A stretch of 38,041 bases of DNA from CAZDIO01 sp964505555 (lineage in GTDB: Bacteria > Bdellovibrionota_C > UBA2361 > SZUA-149 > CAZDIO01). The stretch lies in NCBI GenBank assembly GCA_964505555.1, contig CAZDIO010000139.1, positions 1 to 38,041 on the forward strand, written 5' to 3'. Below are positions 8,593 to 18,027 of this stretch, in pieces (within the stretch, counting starts at the first letter, position 1; every line of letters starts with the position of its first letter). The translations under genes were made by a program, and so were the position numbers. The notes beneath the pieces are model-generated. The model was given only the letters and a program-made list of their open reading frames with translations, did not search any database and had not been told where the DNA came from.

Positions 8593-11088
8593 ATGAGCGT
8601 GCGTGGCAAAGCTCTTTGTGTCGCTGTTCTTGTTTTCTTAATGAGTGGTTGTGCAGTTCGCAATACCTCTGATGAGGTGCTTGCAACTAGTGAGGTGAAT
8701 ACTGCTGACGGGGCAGTTCATGAGGGGCAAGATCAATCACTGCAAACAACAGAGACAACAGAACCAATAGCGAGAGATACTCAAGCTGTTTTACAGAGTG
8801 AGAATCTTATTTCAAATAAAGAAACAGGGTTCGATCTCCAACTTGAAAAAGGAGAAGCGTTTACTCGGTTGAAAGTTCATACCGGAAGTGCGGATCCTTT
8901 ATTTAATGTATTTTCGCTTCAGGATCCTCCACGGATCGTGCTCGATCTGTTGGGAGAAACAGCAAGCGTCAATAGATCGTTTCCGGTTGAGAACGACCTA
9001 TTTCTGAAAAGTGTTCGACTCGGGAACCATAATGATCGCTCACGAATCGTGTTTGATCTGACAGAGCTTGCTTCTAATGAAGATAAAGTGACTCATAGCA
9101 TCGACAATGAAGCAAATACGTTGCTTATTACCTTTGTTTCTCAAGATGCGTCAGCAAATATAGCTTCGAGCGAGCGATTTGCTGCTCAGGAAGCTATGAG
9201 TTCTGAGTCAGATCAAGCAACAACGGAAGCAGAGAAGATGGAGCTTGCGGACAGTTCTGCTGGCGCAGAGAACGGTGCCGCTGCGGAGCCGGAAGCGACA
9301 GCAAAGAATGCAGAACCGATCGTTGTTCAAACATTGCAACTTGCAAAGGAGAGAAATACTTCTGGTCAGGTTGTCGTTGGCCTCTCTGATGAGGCTGGCT
9401 ATGAGCTAAAGCAAACAAATCCAAGTGAGTATGTGCTTTCAATTCCTGGAGCAACCGTTTCTCAGCAAACAACATTGCCACAAATTGGTTTACCGGGAGT
9501 TGCTGGAATCCGAACCGTACGTGCAGTGCAAGAAGGGGAGATTGCTGCGGTAAGGATGTTTGTTGATCCTGGGATCTCACTCAAAGCGACACCGAGAGGC
9601 GAGAAGATTATCATTACGGCAAAAAAACCTTACTCTGCTGCTGATGCTCGAGCTCAGCTTGCTGAAGAGCCTAAAGCAGAAGAGGAGAAAAAGACGGATG
9701 ATGCAGCAGCGCGAACGCCAGCTGCTCCGGTGCGAGCATTTGAAGGTGGAAAAACATATTCAGGACGGTTGATCTCTCTTGATCTTCAAGACACTGATAT
9801 CGACAACGCACTTCGAATTATTGCTGAGGTGTCGAATTTAAATATCATCGCCAGTGAAGATGTTACCGGTAAGGTAACACTCCGCTTGATCGACGTTCCC
9901 TGGGATCAGGCTCTCGATGTTATTCTTCGAACCAACGGCCTTGATAAAGAAGAGGAAGGAAATGTTATCCGTATTGCTCCTGTTGAAAAGTTACGTCAAG
10001 AGCGACTTGCGCGACATGAGGCAGCGGTAGCTCAAGACCAACTTGAAGCTTTGGAGGTTGGATATACGAGAGTAAGTTATGCTCGAGTAACTGATATCAA
10101 AGAGCAAGTTGAAACAGTCATTACGGAACGAGGGAGTGTTTCTGTTGACGAGCGAACAAATCAGATCATAGTAAAAGACATTCATCGCGGTCAGATGGCA
10201 GCACAGGAGCTTATTAAGAAGCTCGATCTGCGCACCCCGCAAGTTCTTCTTGAAACACAGATCGTAGAAGCAGGACGAAACGTCCTTCGTGATCTTGGTT
10301 TTCAATGGAACTTTCTCTATGCAGCGTCACCAGAAACTGGAAATGCTACCGGATTTAATTTTCCAAATAGCATTGCGGTCGGAGGATCTGCTGCAGGAAT
10401 ATTGCCAGGAGTAACTGCAGATGGCAGTGCCGCTGCTACGATTCCGATGGTGCAATTTCCTGCTGCCATAACAGCTGCATCAGGAAGTGCGATTAGTGCG
10501 CTCTTTGATTCTGCGGATGGTAGTCGAGCTGTTGCCATGAGACTCAGTGCGCTTGAGACGGAAGGGAAGGTAAAAGTTATCAGTCGTCCACAAGTTGCAA
10601 CGGTTAATAATAAACAAGCTGAGATTAAAAGCGTAGAAACTGTCCGAGTTCGACTCCCAGATTCTGGAACGTCAGTTGCAACAGGCTCTGGAGCTAATGC
10701 TTCAGCAGGTGGAAGCAGCGCGTTTGAAGAGATCGATGTCGGAATTGAGCTTCGGGTAACACCACAGGCTTCATCAGATTACTATGTGCTTCTTGATGTG
10801 AACGCAAAGAGTAGCACCTTTGGAAGAAATCAAGTTGACAACATTCCATCGACACTCGAGCGAGAAGCAACCTCCTCAATTTTAGTAAAGAGTGGGCAAA
10901 CGTTTGCTCTTGGTGGTGTGTATCGGTTACGTGATAACGACGGCGTAAATGGTGTGCCATTTCTTAAGGACATACCATTTCTCGGCGTAATGTTTAGAAA
11001 TACAGTGATCGACAAGAGTGACGAAGAGTTAATATTCTTCATTACTCCACACATTGTTGAAGGAAGTTTTGATCCGAGTTTGATGTAA
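8593..11088 (+). CDS. pilQ: type IV pilus secretin PilQ with two AMIN domains and lipoprotein-type signal
   Basis: PilQ forms the outer-membrane pore through which the pilus exits. From the ATG at 8593 (AGGAGAG site) the 831-residue product begins with a signal ending LMSGC (Cys20), so it is likely lipidated. In order I read a first AMIN domain (about 80-185), an acidic linker, a second AMIN domain (about 245-345), an N0/STN domain (388-465, VTLRLIDVPWDQALDVILR), an N1 domain (about 488-548) and the secretin pore (549-831, including VLLETQIVEA and a C-terminal SGQTFALGGVYRL and IPFLGVMFRN). The lipoprotein signal is notable because pilP, the usual lipoprotein partner, is absent beside it. An ATG-less extension to 8536 is possible but would bury the signal peptide. 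Confidence 0.95.
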   Translation: MSVRGKALCVAVLVFLMSGCAVRNTSDEVLATSEVNTADGAVHEGQDQSLQTTETTEPIARDTQAVLQSENLISNKETGFDLQLEKGEAFTRLKVHTGSADPLFNVFSLQDPPRIVLDLLGETASVNRSFPVENDLFLKSVRLGNHNDRSRIVFDLTELASNEDKVTHSIDNEANTLLITFVSQDASANIASSERFAAQEAMSSESDQATTEAEKMELADSSAGAENGAAAEPEATAKNAEPIVVQTLQLAKERNTSGQVVVGLSDEAGYELKQTNPSEYVLSIPGATVSQQTTLPQIGLPGVAGIRTVRAVQEGEIAAVRMFVDPGISLKATPRGEKIIITAKKPYSAADARAQLAEEPKAEEEKKTDDAAARTPAAPVRAFEGGKTYSGRLISLDLQDTDIDNALRIIAEVSNLNIIASEDVTGKVTLRLIDVPWDQALDVILRTNGLDKEEEGNVIRIAPVEKLRQERLARHEAAVAQDQLEALEVGYTRVSYARVTDIKEQVETVITERGSVSVDERTNQIIVKDIHRGQMAAQELIKKLDLRTPQVLLETQIVEAGRNVLRDLGFQWNFLYAASPETGNATGFNFPNSIAVGGSAAGILPGVTADGSAAATIPMVQFPAAITAASGSAISALFDSADGSRAVAMRLSALETEGKVKVISRPQVATVNNKQAEIKSVETVRVRLPDSGTSVATGSGANASAGGSSAFEEIDVGIELRVTPQASSDYYVLLDVNAKSSTFGRNQVDNIPSTLEREATSSILVKSGQTFALGGVYRLRDNDGVNGVPFLKDIPFLGVMFRNTVIDKSDEELIFFITPHIVEGSFDPSLM

Positions 11089-11091
11089 GGG

Positions 11092-12831
11092 GTGGTTGTT
11101 GTAGGCAGTGCGGAGCGTAAGCTAACGCAGCAAAAGATAGTTTTACAGGGTTTTTCTGGATCGGGAAAAACCAGCGTTGGAAAAAGGCTAAGTGAACTGC
11201 TTAGTCTACGATGGGTGGATGTTGATGTCGCAATTGAAAGAAAGAGCGGCAAGAGTATTACAGAAATTATACGGGTAGAAGGAGAGGATCGGTTTCGAAC
11301 CCTTGAAAGCGAAACCCTCAGAGAGATATTCAGCAATGAATCAGCTGAAGTTATTTCCTTGGGTGGTGGAACGCTTCTTCGAGAGTCAAATCGAGCGTTA
11401 ATACGACAAGGTGCATTTGTTGTTCATCTTGCGGTTTCCCCTCAGGTATCGCTAGCGCGAATTATCGAGGAGGAGCAATGCAAGAAAGTGGAACTTCGGC
11501 CACTCTTAGCAGGTTCTGGTGATAGAGCGAGTAAGTTACAGGCGCTTTATCGAGAACGCTATGGGTTGTATCGCCAAGCTGATCTGACAGTCTGGACTGA
11601 TGTTCTGAGTGTTGAAGAGGTGGCGCAGATTATTCGAGGAGAGTTGCGAATGCAAAGCCGAGCTGAGAAAAAAATTCTCATACCGGATCGTACCAGAGGT
11701 CAATTACAGCAAGGCGCTTTTGAGCAAGTTACTGTCTCTTCTGGTGGGTATCTTGAGTTAGCAGAAAGAGTAAAATCTCTCTGGCCAGAAGCACGAAAGA
11801 TAGCATTGGTTGTTGATGAAAATGTATTTCGTCTGCATGGAACAAAAGTGCGGGCGATATTCAATGAAGCACAGCTTGATGTTGAAGATTTTATTCTTTC
11901 GAGTGGAGAGGATGCGAAAAACTTAAAAGTAATTGGCGAGTTTGCAAGTCGGATGCTTTCTTTAGGATTTGGTCGTGAGGATGTGGTGATTGGTTTTGGT
12001 GGAGGGGTTGTTGGTGATGTTTCTGGACTCCTGGCTTCTTTGTATATGCGGGGCGTTGGGCTTGTTCATCTTCCGACGACGGTGGTTTCGCAGGTTGATT
12101 CGGCGTTAGGTGGAAAGACTGCGGTGAATGTTGTTGGAGAAAAGAAAGGTGAGGGTTCAGGGAAAAACATTCTTGGAACTTTTTATCCTGCGAGTTTGGT
12201 TGTTAGCGATTTAGACTTTCTTCAGACACTTCCCCAACGGGAATATCTTTCGGGATTTTCTGAAGTAGTAAAATGCGGGCTGATTGCTTCAGGTGATTTT
12301 TTTGAATGGTTAGAGAAAAACGTTCAGGGAGTATTAAAAAAAGAAAATTCTGTTCTTGAGGAGATTGTCGAGTTTTGTTCCAGGACAAAACTCGACATTG
12401 TCCGAGAAGATAGAGAAGATCGAACTGGACAGAGAGCGTTTTTGAACCTTGGACATACAGTAGGTCACGCTATTGAAAGTAGAAGTGGTTTTTCAAGGTA
12501 CCTACATGGCGAGGCAGTAGCGATGGGTTTAAGTGTGGCGCTCCGGTTTGGAGAGCATCTTGGGCTCACACAGGCTGAGGTAGTAACAAGAACTGAGACT
12601 CTTCTTCGATCACTGAACCTTCCGGTAGGGATACCGGCGGATCTGTTTGGAAGTAAAGATAAACAGGTTAAAAAAGAGGTGCAGTGCAAGATGTGGGAAG
12701 AGGCGTTACAAGCGGATAAGAAACGAAGTGGCGAGATGCTTAACTTTGTTTTTATTCAGGAGCTAGGAGTGCCAGTTCTTAAACGAGTGAAGATTTCTGA
12801 AGTTGTAAAATTTGTTGTTAATAGTTTTTAG
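11092..12831 (+). CDS. aroKB: bifunctional shikimate kinase / 3-dehydroquinate synthase (AroK-AroB fusion)
   Basis: One 579-residue frame joins two shikimate enzymes. Residues about 15-185 are shikimate kinase: Walker A GFSGSGKTS (20-28), the DVD motif near 43-45, FRTLESE and the substrate loop SLGGGTL (89-95). Residues about 205-575 are 3-dehydroquinate synthase: GEDAKNLK, GFGGGVVGDVSG (301-312), LPTTVVSQVDSALGGKTAVN (327-346), and the metal-binding Glu and His motifs NLGHTVGHAIE (452-462) and LHGEAVAMG (471-479). A 10-residue Gly/Lys-rich insertion sits at about 349-358 before GKN. The GTG at 11092 begins 3 bases after the pilQ stop. pilQ-aroK-aroB order is well known in gammaproteobacteria as separate genes; fusion is the unusual part. 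Confidence 0.95.
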   Translation: MVVVGSAERKLTQQKIVLQGFSGSGKTSVGKRLSELLSLRWVDVDVAIERKSGKSITEIIRVEGEDRFRTLESETLREIFSNESAEVISLGGGTLLRESNRALIRQGAFVVHLAVSPQVSLARIIEEEQCKKVELRPLLAGSGDRASKLQALYRERYGLYRQADLTVWTDVLSVEEVAQIIRGELRMQSRAEKKILIPDRTRGQLQQGAFEQVTVSSGGYLELAERVKSLWPEARKIALVVDENVFRLHGTKVRAIFNEAQLDVEDFILSSGEDAKNLKVIGEFASRMLSLGFGREDVVIGFGGGVVGDVSGLLASLYMRGVGLVHLPTTVVSQVDSALGGKTAVNVVGEKKGEGSGKNILGTFYPASLVVSDLDFLQTLPQREYLSGFSEVVKCGLIASGDFFEWLEKNVQGVLKKENSVLEEIVEFCSRTKLDIVREDREDRTGQRAFLNLGHTVGHAIESRSGFSRYLHGEAVAMGLSVALRFGEHLGLTQAEVVTRTETLLRSLNLPVGIPADLFGSKDKQVKKEVQCKMWEEALQADKKRSGEMLNFVFIQELGVPVLKRVKISEVVKFVVNSF

Positions 12832-12892
12832 TCGAAGGTATTACGAAATGAGCAAGAGAGAGTCAAAAACTGTTTGCTTGGAGGCTAACAGA

Positions 12893-13645
12893 ATGTCAAC
12901 GGTGAGTAAGATTTTAAAAGCGCTTGTAAGTGTTTGTCTGCTTGCGGGCTTTCTAAGTTGCGGAAGTTCAACTAACAACGATCAGGGAACATCCTTTCTT
13001 GCGTTAGGATTTTTCATTGATTCAAGCGGTGACCAGGGGGACTCAGGTTCCATTGTTGCCCTTGATATTGATTCCGCAACACAGTTGCCAAATCAACTAC
13101 CTGGCGGGACGAATTTGATTTTTGTTCCAGCACAGCTTGATGATTCTGGAGATCTTGAGCGGGGGTTTATCGGGCTTGAGAACCGACTGACCGCACAATA
13201 TATAAGAACCATTGGCGCAGATTGTTCTTATTCCATTGCGGGAAGCGATCCGGGCTTAACCATACCAAGCGATGCTTGGTATTTTACCACTGTTCTTGAT
13301 CCTTCCTCAGGTGATGATTCATCAGGTGGTGGAAACACAGCATACGTGCAGTTTCCAATTGTTGGCACTGACATCATTTCCTGGATTGGGGTCAACCGTA
13401 ACTATCTACCACAATTCCCATTTCGAATGCTTGCAGAGTGTACTGTAACCGGTATTACTCAGGCGGGTGATACCATGGTTACTAATCCGGTAAACTATCA
13501 GATCATCTTCACAGATGTTCCTGAATGTTGCACCACGAGTGATAGTGATCCTGGGTTTCAGACAGGTGCAGGGACTGGAGGAACTTTTACAAGTTCAAGC
13601 TCAACCAGTAGCAGCACAAGTTCATCTACAAGCAGTGGGGAATAA
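12893..13645 (+). CDS. predicted lipoprotein with Ser/Thr-rich tail, function unknown
   Basis: I do not recognise the family. The ATG at 12893 is preceded by GGAGG eight bases upstream and gives MSTVSKILKALVSVCLLAG followed by FLSCGSS, a lipoprotein-type signal with Cys at about 22. An upstream ATG at 12848 is a weaker option. The 250-residue product is acidic, has a central globular part with scattered Cys (one CC pair near 222), and ends in a low-complexity Ser/Thr tail (about 230-248). It follows aroKB by 61 bases and precedes another lipoprotein with a similar tail. A surface or pilus-linked role is possible from location only. Confidence 0.75.
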   Translation: MSTVSKILKALVSVCLLAGFLSCGSSTNNDQGTSFLALGFFIDSSGDQGDSGSIVALDIDSATQLPNQLPGGTNLIFVPAQLDDSGDLERGFIGLENRLTAQYIRTIGADCSYSIAGSDPGLTIPSDAWYFTTVLDPSSGDDSSGGGNTAYVQFPIVGTDIISWIGVNRNYLPQFPFRMLAECTVTGITQAGDTMVTNPVNYQIIFTDVPECCTTSDSDPGFQTGAGTGGTFTSSSSTSSSTSSSTSSGE

Positions 13646-13736
13646 TTGTAAGGGGTGGATTAACGTAGCGTAGGAATTTTAGAAACAGCGAGTAATTTTA
13701 GGAACTGAAAAGTTCGGTGGAATGAGGAAAGAAAAA

Positions 13737-14798
13737 ATGATTACATCCAAAATATGGCGAGGTCTGTTTACTACAGTCTGCTTCGGCTTGTTAGGCCTTT
13801 TGGTTTTCGTTGGCTGTGATCAAGGAAACACAGATAACGACACAGATGATTTAGGAAGTCAGTTTGTCTCGGATGGTGGAGCAGGAGCAACACTAACGAT
13901 TGAGATAACTGACGATAGTCTCAGTGTTACAGAGACCACACCTTTTACAGTTACAGCACGAGATCCTCGAGGTGCCCCACTCGCATTTTTAAGAATTTTT
14001 TGTGAATCTGAAAGAGGAATTGCAATTGTAGAACCAAGTTCAAATGGAGTCGCCTTTGAGCATACTGGCTCAGGCGGGGTAATGAGCGGTGTCTTGGGAG
14101 CTCTTCTTCCAGGAAGTTATCTCTTAGAGTGTCGTGCACCAATTGGTGTAGGCCTAATCGCTCGAAGAAGTATTGTCATTACTGGTGATGTTCCCACCGG
14201 ATTTACTGGGTTCCCTGGTGCTGCTGGTGGAAACCTTGGTGGCGGGGTTATTGTCGATACAAGTGATGTTGATACTGACAATGCCGTAGCAGTTAGTGGG
14301 GTAAGCTTTTCTGATTCAGGTGGAAGTGGAGCATCTCTTGATATAACGACTGATCGAACAGAAGATTGCGATCCCTCTGTCACCGGAACTCAGCAAGAGC
14401 CATTTGGGAATGGGACTGTAACGTTAAATATTACCAATAATACGACACAGGCGATTGTTATTGATTCTGTGGAGATTACGGTTGATGACGGCACCACAGC
14501 ACCATCTGCTGCTGCTAATTTAGCAACAACGATTGATGCGAGCTCCTCTGCCGGTCTCTCTGGTATTGTGTTGCTTCGAGCAAGTGTAAGTCCAACAACA
14601 GGAACTGTTGCATACAGTGCTTCTGGAGATACTCCAGTAGCAGGCACTCATGATGTTGAAATATCCGTAACAGGACATAGCGAAAGTGGGGACTCCTTTA
14701 CGATCGATGCAACATCAACAATTACTTTAACTAATGAAGACAATTGTGGCAGTTCATCGGATACAGCGACAACGACCACCACAACAACAACGAGTTAA
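13737..14798 (+). CDS. predicted lipoprotein with Ig-like repeats and Thr-rich tail, function unknown
   Basis: The start at 13737 has GAGG nine bases upstream; an ATG at 13722 in frame adds only five residues. The product (353 residues) begins with a signal ending LVFVGC (lipid Cys about 27), then Gly/Asp/Thr-rich sequence resembling bacterial Ig-like or Big-type beta domains (TLTIEITDDSLSVTETTPF, a second unit with VTLNITNNTTQAIVIDSVEI). It ends in a run of eight Thr followed by Ser. Such exported beta-rich proteins are usually surface adhesins or scaffold proteins, but I can assign no function. A clear terminator follows, so it probably ends the pilus/shikimate/lipoprotein run. Confidence 0.75.
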   Translation: MITSKIWRGLFTTVCFGLLGLLVFVGCDQGNTDNDTDDLGSQFVSDGGAGATLTIEITDDSLSVTETTPFTVTARDPRGAPLAFLRIFCESERGIAIVEPSSNGVAFEHTGSGGVMSGVLGALLPGSYLLECRAPIGVGLIARRSIVITGDVPTGFTGFPGAAGGNLGGGVIVDTSDVDTDNAVAVSGVSFSDSGGSGASLDITTDRTEDCDPSVTGTQQEPFGNGTVTLNITNNTTQAIVIDSVEITVDDGTTAPSAAANLATTIDASSSAGLSGIVLLRASVSPTTGTVAYSASGDTPVAGTHDVEISVTGHSESGDSFTIDATSTITLTNEDNCGSSSDTATTTTTTTTS

Positions 14799-14822
14799 AA
14801 AGCAAAAGCTTTTGAAGAAAGT

Positions 14823-14859
14823 AGCGAGGAGCTAGAGTTTTCTAGCTCCTGCGCTTTTT
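14823..14859 (+). terminator. intrinsic terminator after the lipoprotein pair
   Basis: A stem of AGGAGCTAGA with its exact complement and a GTTT loop, extended by AGCG against GCGCT with one bulged base, is followed by five T. It lies 24 bases after the lipoprotein stop. Confidence 0.85.
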
Positions 14860-14891
14860 CAGGACCCGTTGCTCCTATAAAGCTAACGGTA

Positions 14892-15338
14892 GTGACCAAG
14901 CACGATCAACCTCTCGACATTGATACTCTTCGAAAAAGAGTAGCTACTGATCCAGCCGCAAAAGAATTTATTGAGCTTGCTAAGGTGCTGGGAGAGAAAA
15001 ACGAAACTCGAGCCGAGGCAAGAGAGGTTTGTTTTCGAGCATTAACTAGCGACTCAAAAAATCTTCGTGGTCGATTATTGCTTGCAAAATTATTCTATCT
15101 TGATGGCATGATCGAATTCTGTGTACGAGAACTTCTTGAAATCGAACACTCTGCTCCCGAAACTCCGGCATTAAAGAGGCTTCTTGAGGCCCTCGGTGAC
15201 TATACTGAGAAACAGAGACAAACAAGAACAGAAACATCCAAGGAAACAAAAGCTCAGCAACAAGATTCAAAGATCATTGCTGAGGTCAGTTTGGAAGAAA
15301 ATTTCCTTGATGCTCTTGATGAACTTGAAGAGGAGTAG
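14892..15338 (+). CDS. small TPR-like helical protein, function unknown
   Basis: A 148-residue soluble product from a GTG at 14892. Residues about 20-100 form helical hairpins of tetratricopeptide type (FIELAKVLGEKNETRAEAREV then LRGRLLLAKLFYLDGMIEFCV), followed by a polar Gln/Lys/Glu linker and an acidic amphipathic C-terminus. TPR proteins act as docking scaffolds, but the partner is not evident. The stop is 8 bases before the aroQ ATG, so the two are likely one transcript. The ribosome site before the GTG is weak, so the start is uncertain. Confidence 0.7.
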   Translation: MTKHDQPLDIDTLRKRVATDPAAKEFIELAKVLGEKNETRAEAREVCFRALTSDSKNLRGRLLLAKLFYLDGMIEFCVRELLEIEHSAPETPALKRLLEALGDYTEKQRQTRTETSKETKAQQQDSKIIAEVSLEENFLDALDELEEE

Positions 15339-15346
15339 CAAAAGAG

Positions 15347-15781
15347 ATGGCAAAAACTATCTCCCTCATTAACGGGCCAAACCTTAATTTGTTAGGCAAA
15401 AGAAAGCCAGAGATTTATGGCTCACACACTCTTTCTGAGATTACAAAAACATTAGAAGCACGAGCTCTTCAAGCCGGATATACACTCAATGCCTATCAAT
15501 CAAATTCTGAAGGAGAACTTGTTGATGCTATTCAAAAAGCGGGAATAGATGCTGTAGGAATGATTATTAATCCCGCTGCCTATTCACACACAAGTGTTGC
15601 GATACGTGATGCCTTGGAAAGTATGACAATCCCAGTAATAGAAGTGCACCTCTCCAATATCTATGCTCGTGAACCCTTTCGACGACACTCGCTCATAAGT
15701 GAGGTTGTTCTCGGGTGTGTGGTTGGACTTGGGGCAGAAGGCTATAGTCTAGCTCTCGAAGCGCTCTTAAAGCGATTTTAA
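15347..15781 (+). CDS. aroQ: 3-dehydroquinate dehydratase, type II
   Basis: Dodecameric type II dehydroquinase, which makes 3-dehydroshikimate in the shikimate pathway. The 144-residue product has INGPNLNLLGKRKPEIYG (8-25, containing the catalytic Arg and Tyr), SNSEGELVDAIQKA, NPAAYSHTSVAIRDAL (catalytic His) and EVHLSNIYAREPFRRHS. Length is typical (about 145-150). A GAGGAG site precedes the ATG. AroC, AroK and AroB are also in the window, but AroE and AroA are not. Confidence 0.97.
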   Translation: MAKTISLINGPNLNLLGKRKPEIYGSHTLSEITKTLEARALQAGYTLNAYQSNSEGELVDAIQKAGIDAVGMIINPAAYSHTSVAIRDALESMTIPVIEVHLSNIYAREPFRRHSLISEVVLGCVVGLGAEGYSLALEALLKRF

Positions 15782-15825
15782 ACCGCTTAACCTCTTTATC
15801 CAGAACTCTTCTTGATATATTTTAG

Positions 15826-15857
15826 ATTACACCCAAGAAAGGGTTTAGCACTATAAT
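15826..15857 (+). promoter_or_regulatory. possible promoter for accB-accC
   Basis: A perfect TATAAT lies at 15852-15857, with a TTACAC-like hexamer 19 bases upstream. It is in the 242-base gap between aroQ and accB and would give a transcript leader of about 160 bases. Only the -10 element is strong; the -35 match and spacing are poor. Confidence 0.3.
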
Positions 15858-16023
15858 GATGTGGTTTTGTCTGCGAATATTGATAGCGTCTTGGAACTCA
15901 AAAACGCGCTTTTTAAAATGCAGCATTGTGTGTTCTGAGTAGGGTAAAAAAAGTAACGGTAAAAAAGTGACAAACAGCTTACATGATCCCAAGAGGCCCC
16001 TCAAACTAAAGGACGAGACAAGT

Positions 16024-16539
16024 GTGAGTAAAGAATTTGAGGTCGAGGAACTTACCGCAATATTAAAAACGCTCGATGAGTATTGCGTATCAGAGTTTGA
16101 GCTTGAACGAGACGGTTTAAAGCTTCGTCTGAAGCGTGGCGGCGAGTCAATTCCAGGATCTGCAGCTCCCTCAGGGATGCAGGTTTCGAATTTTGAACGA
16201 ACCTCTATGCCAACTACGTATCTTGAGCCGGGAGAGGTTCGTCGAGATCAGGCGCTTTCTGTTGTTGAGGGAAAGAAAAAGGAATCAGAAAGTTTTCATC
16301 AAATAAAATCACCAATGGTAGGAACATTTTATCGAAGACCTTCGATTGATGCCAAGCCTTATGTAGAGGTGGGCGATGTTGTTAAAGTTGGAACAGTTCT
16401 CTGTATTGTTGAAGCTATGAAGTTGATGAACGAAATCGAATCAGACATATCCGGACGAATTACTGAGATCTGTCTTGAAGATGGACAAATGGCAGAGTAT
16501 GGCGAAGTTCTTTTTCGAATTGAAGCTGGAGCTTCGTAA
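16024..16539 (+). CDS. accB: acetyl-CoA carboxylase biotin carboxyl carrier protein
   Basis: AccB carries the biotin that AccC carboxylates in malonyl-CoA synthesis. An N-terminal helical segment (ELTAILKTLDEYCVSEFELE) is followed by a Pro/Ser linker and a C-terminal biotinyl domain with SPMVGTFYRRPS and the biotinylation motif EAMKLMNE. I favour the GTG at 16024 (AAAGGAC upstream; 171 residues) because the family N-terminus begins a few residues before this helix. An in-frame GTG at 15967 would add 19 polar residues and has only a poor ribosome site. accC begins 54 bases later. Confidence 0.95.
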   Translation: MSKEFEVEELTAILKTLDEYCVSEFELERDGLKLRLKRGGESIPGSAAPSGMQVSNFERTSMPTTYLEPGEVRRDQALSVVEGKKKESESFHQIKSPMVGTFYRRPSIDAKPYVEVGDVVKVGTVLCIVEAMKLMNEIESDISGRITEICLEDGQMAEYGEVLFRIEAGAS

Positions 16540-16593
16540 GCAGGTGATTGGCAGGCAAAAGAAAGGTTTTTAATTGGTTACAGTACCATTCAT

Positions 16594-17988
16594 ATGAACA
16601 AACCCCCATTTAGAAAAGTCCTCATTGCAAATCGTGGTGAAATAGCGCTACGAATTTTACGGGCATGTCATGAACTCGGGATTCGAACAGTTGCGGTGCA
16701 CTCTACTGCGGACGCAGAAGCTCTCCACGTAAAGCTTGCCAATGAAAGTATCTGTATCGGACCAAATGCGGCAACAGAATCGTATCTCAATATATCTTCA
16801 ATCATCTCCGCGGCTGCTGCAACGGGAGCAGAGGCTGTTCATCCTGGATATGGGTTTTTAAGTGAGAACGCTTCTTTTACAGAGATCTGTGGACAGTGTG
16901 GAATAACTTTCATTGGCCCATCAGTAAAAAACATGCGGATGATGGGAGATAAGTCACGTGCCCGCCAGGTTGCGATGAAAAATGATGTTCCCGTGATTCC
17001 TGGTTCTGAAGAAGGTGGAACAGATCCCGAAGCTGCACTCAGGGAGGCTGAAAAAATAGGTTTCCCGGTACTCATTAAAGCACGAGCCGGTGGTGGTGGA
17101 CGAGGGATGAAGATCGTTACCGATCCTAAGGATTTTGTTAGCGCATTTGTTCAAGCAAGTAGGGAGGTTGAGGCGGCATTTGGAGATGGCGGAATGTATG
17201 TTGAGAAATTTCTTTCTCGAGCTCGTCATGTGGAAGTGCAGATTATAGGAGATCATTTCCATAATGCGATTCATCTTGGCGAGCGGGATTGCTCTATTCA
17301 ACGCCGCTATCAAAAGCTTATTGAAGAAACTCCCGCAGTTGGCTTGTCAGAGGATCTGCTTTCAAGGATGTATCAAGCGGCATTGCGATTAATTCGAGCA
17401 ATTCATTACACAAGCGTGGGGACAATAGAGTTTCTGGTCGACACTCAAAGCGACAATTTTTATTTCATTGAAATGAATACCCGTCTTCAGGTAGAGCATC
17501 CGGTGACCGAAATGGTGACGGGAATTGATATTGTGAAGGAACAGATCTGGGTAGCTGCAGGAAGGGAGCTCTCTTTTTCGCAGGATTCGATCAAGAGAAC
17601 TGGGCATGCTATTGAAGCTCGAATAAACGCAGAAGATCCTCTTACGCAACTCCCCTGTCCGGGAGAAATAGTTGGATACCATCCGCCGGGTGGACCAGGG
17701 ATTCGGGTGGATTCAGCTCTCTATGACCGCTATCGAGTGCCGCCGTACTATGATTCGTTAATTGCGAAAATTATTGCATTTGGCCAAACTCGGGAAGAGG
17801 CAATTCGAAAGTTACTTGTAGCGCTTGATGAATGCATTGTTGGTGGAATAAAAACGAACATGCCGTTTCATCGTCGAATTCTTCACCATGAGGATTTTCG
17901 TGCTGGCCGTTTGCACACGAAACTTCTCGATACCATCATGACTGAATATGAGCGTTCTCCGGATCAAGTTGCTCAGGCAACAATGTAG
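16594..17988 (+). CDS. accC: acetyl-CoA carboxylase biotin carboxylase subunit
   Basis: ATP-grasp enzyme that carboxylates biotin on AccB. The 464-residue protein begins with FRKVLIANRGEIALRILRAC, the biotin carboxylase N-domain. It has HPGYGFLSEN, the glycine-rich ATP loop KARAGGGGRGMK (near 161-172), the bicarbonate/biotin region RDCSIQRRYQKLIEE, and FIEMNTRLQVEHPVTEMVTG. Length is close to the usual 445-450. accA and accD are not in the window, as is common for the accBC pair. Confidence 0.97.
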   Translation: MNKPPFRKVLIANRGEIALRILRACHELGIRTVAVHSTADAEALHVKLANESICIGPNAATESYLNISSIISAAAATGAEAVHPGYGFLSENASFTEICGQCGITFIGPSVKNMRMMGDKSRARQVAMKNDVPVIPGSEEGGTDPEAALREAEKIGFPVLIKARAGGGGRGMKIVTDPKDFVSAFVQASREVEAAFGDGGMYVEKFLSRARHVEVQIIGDHFHNAIHLGERDCSIQRRYQKLIEETPAVGLSEDLLSRMYQAALRLIRAIHYTSVGTIEFLVDTQSDNFYFIEMNTRLQVEHPVTEMVTGIDIVKEQIWVAAGRELSFSQDSIKRTGHAIEARINAEDPLTQLPCPGEIVGYHPPGGPGIRVDSALYDRYRVPPYYDSLIAKIIAFGQTREEAIRKLLVALDECIVGGIKTNMPFHRRILHHEDFRAGRLHTKLLDTIMTEYERSPDQVAQATM

Positions 17989-18027
17989 TGATCACGAGTT
18001 TGAAGTAATAAAACTGAGGTGTAAACT

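Noticed and set aside
15770..15810. Terminator after aroQ
   Set aside because: Only a 5-base stem (AAGCG/CGCTT) overlapping the stop codon and no T-run.
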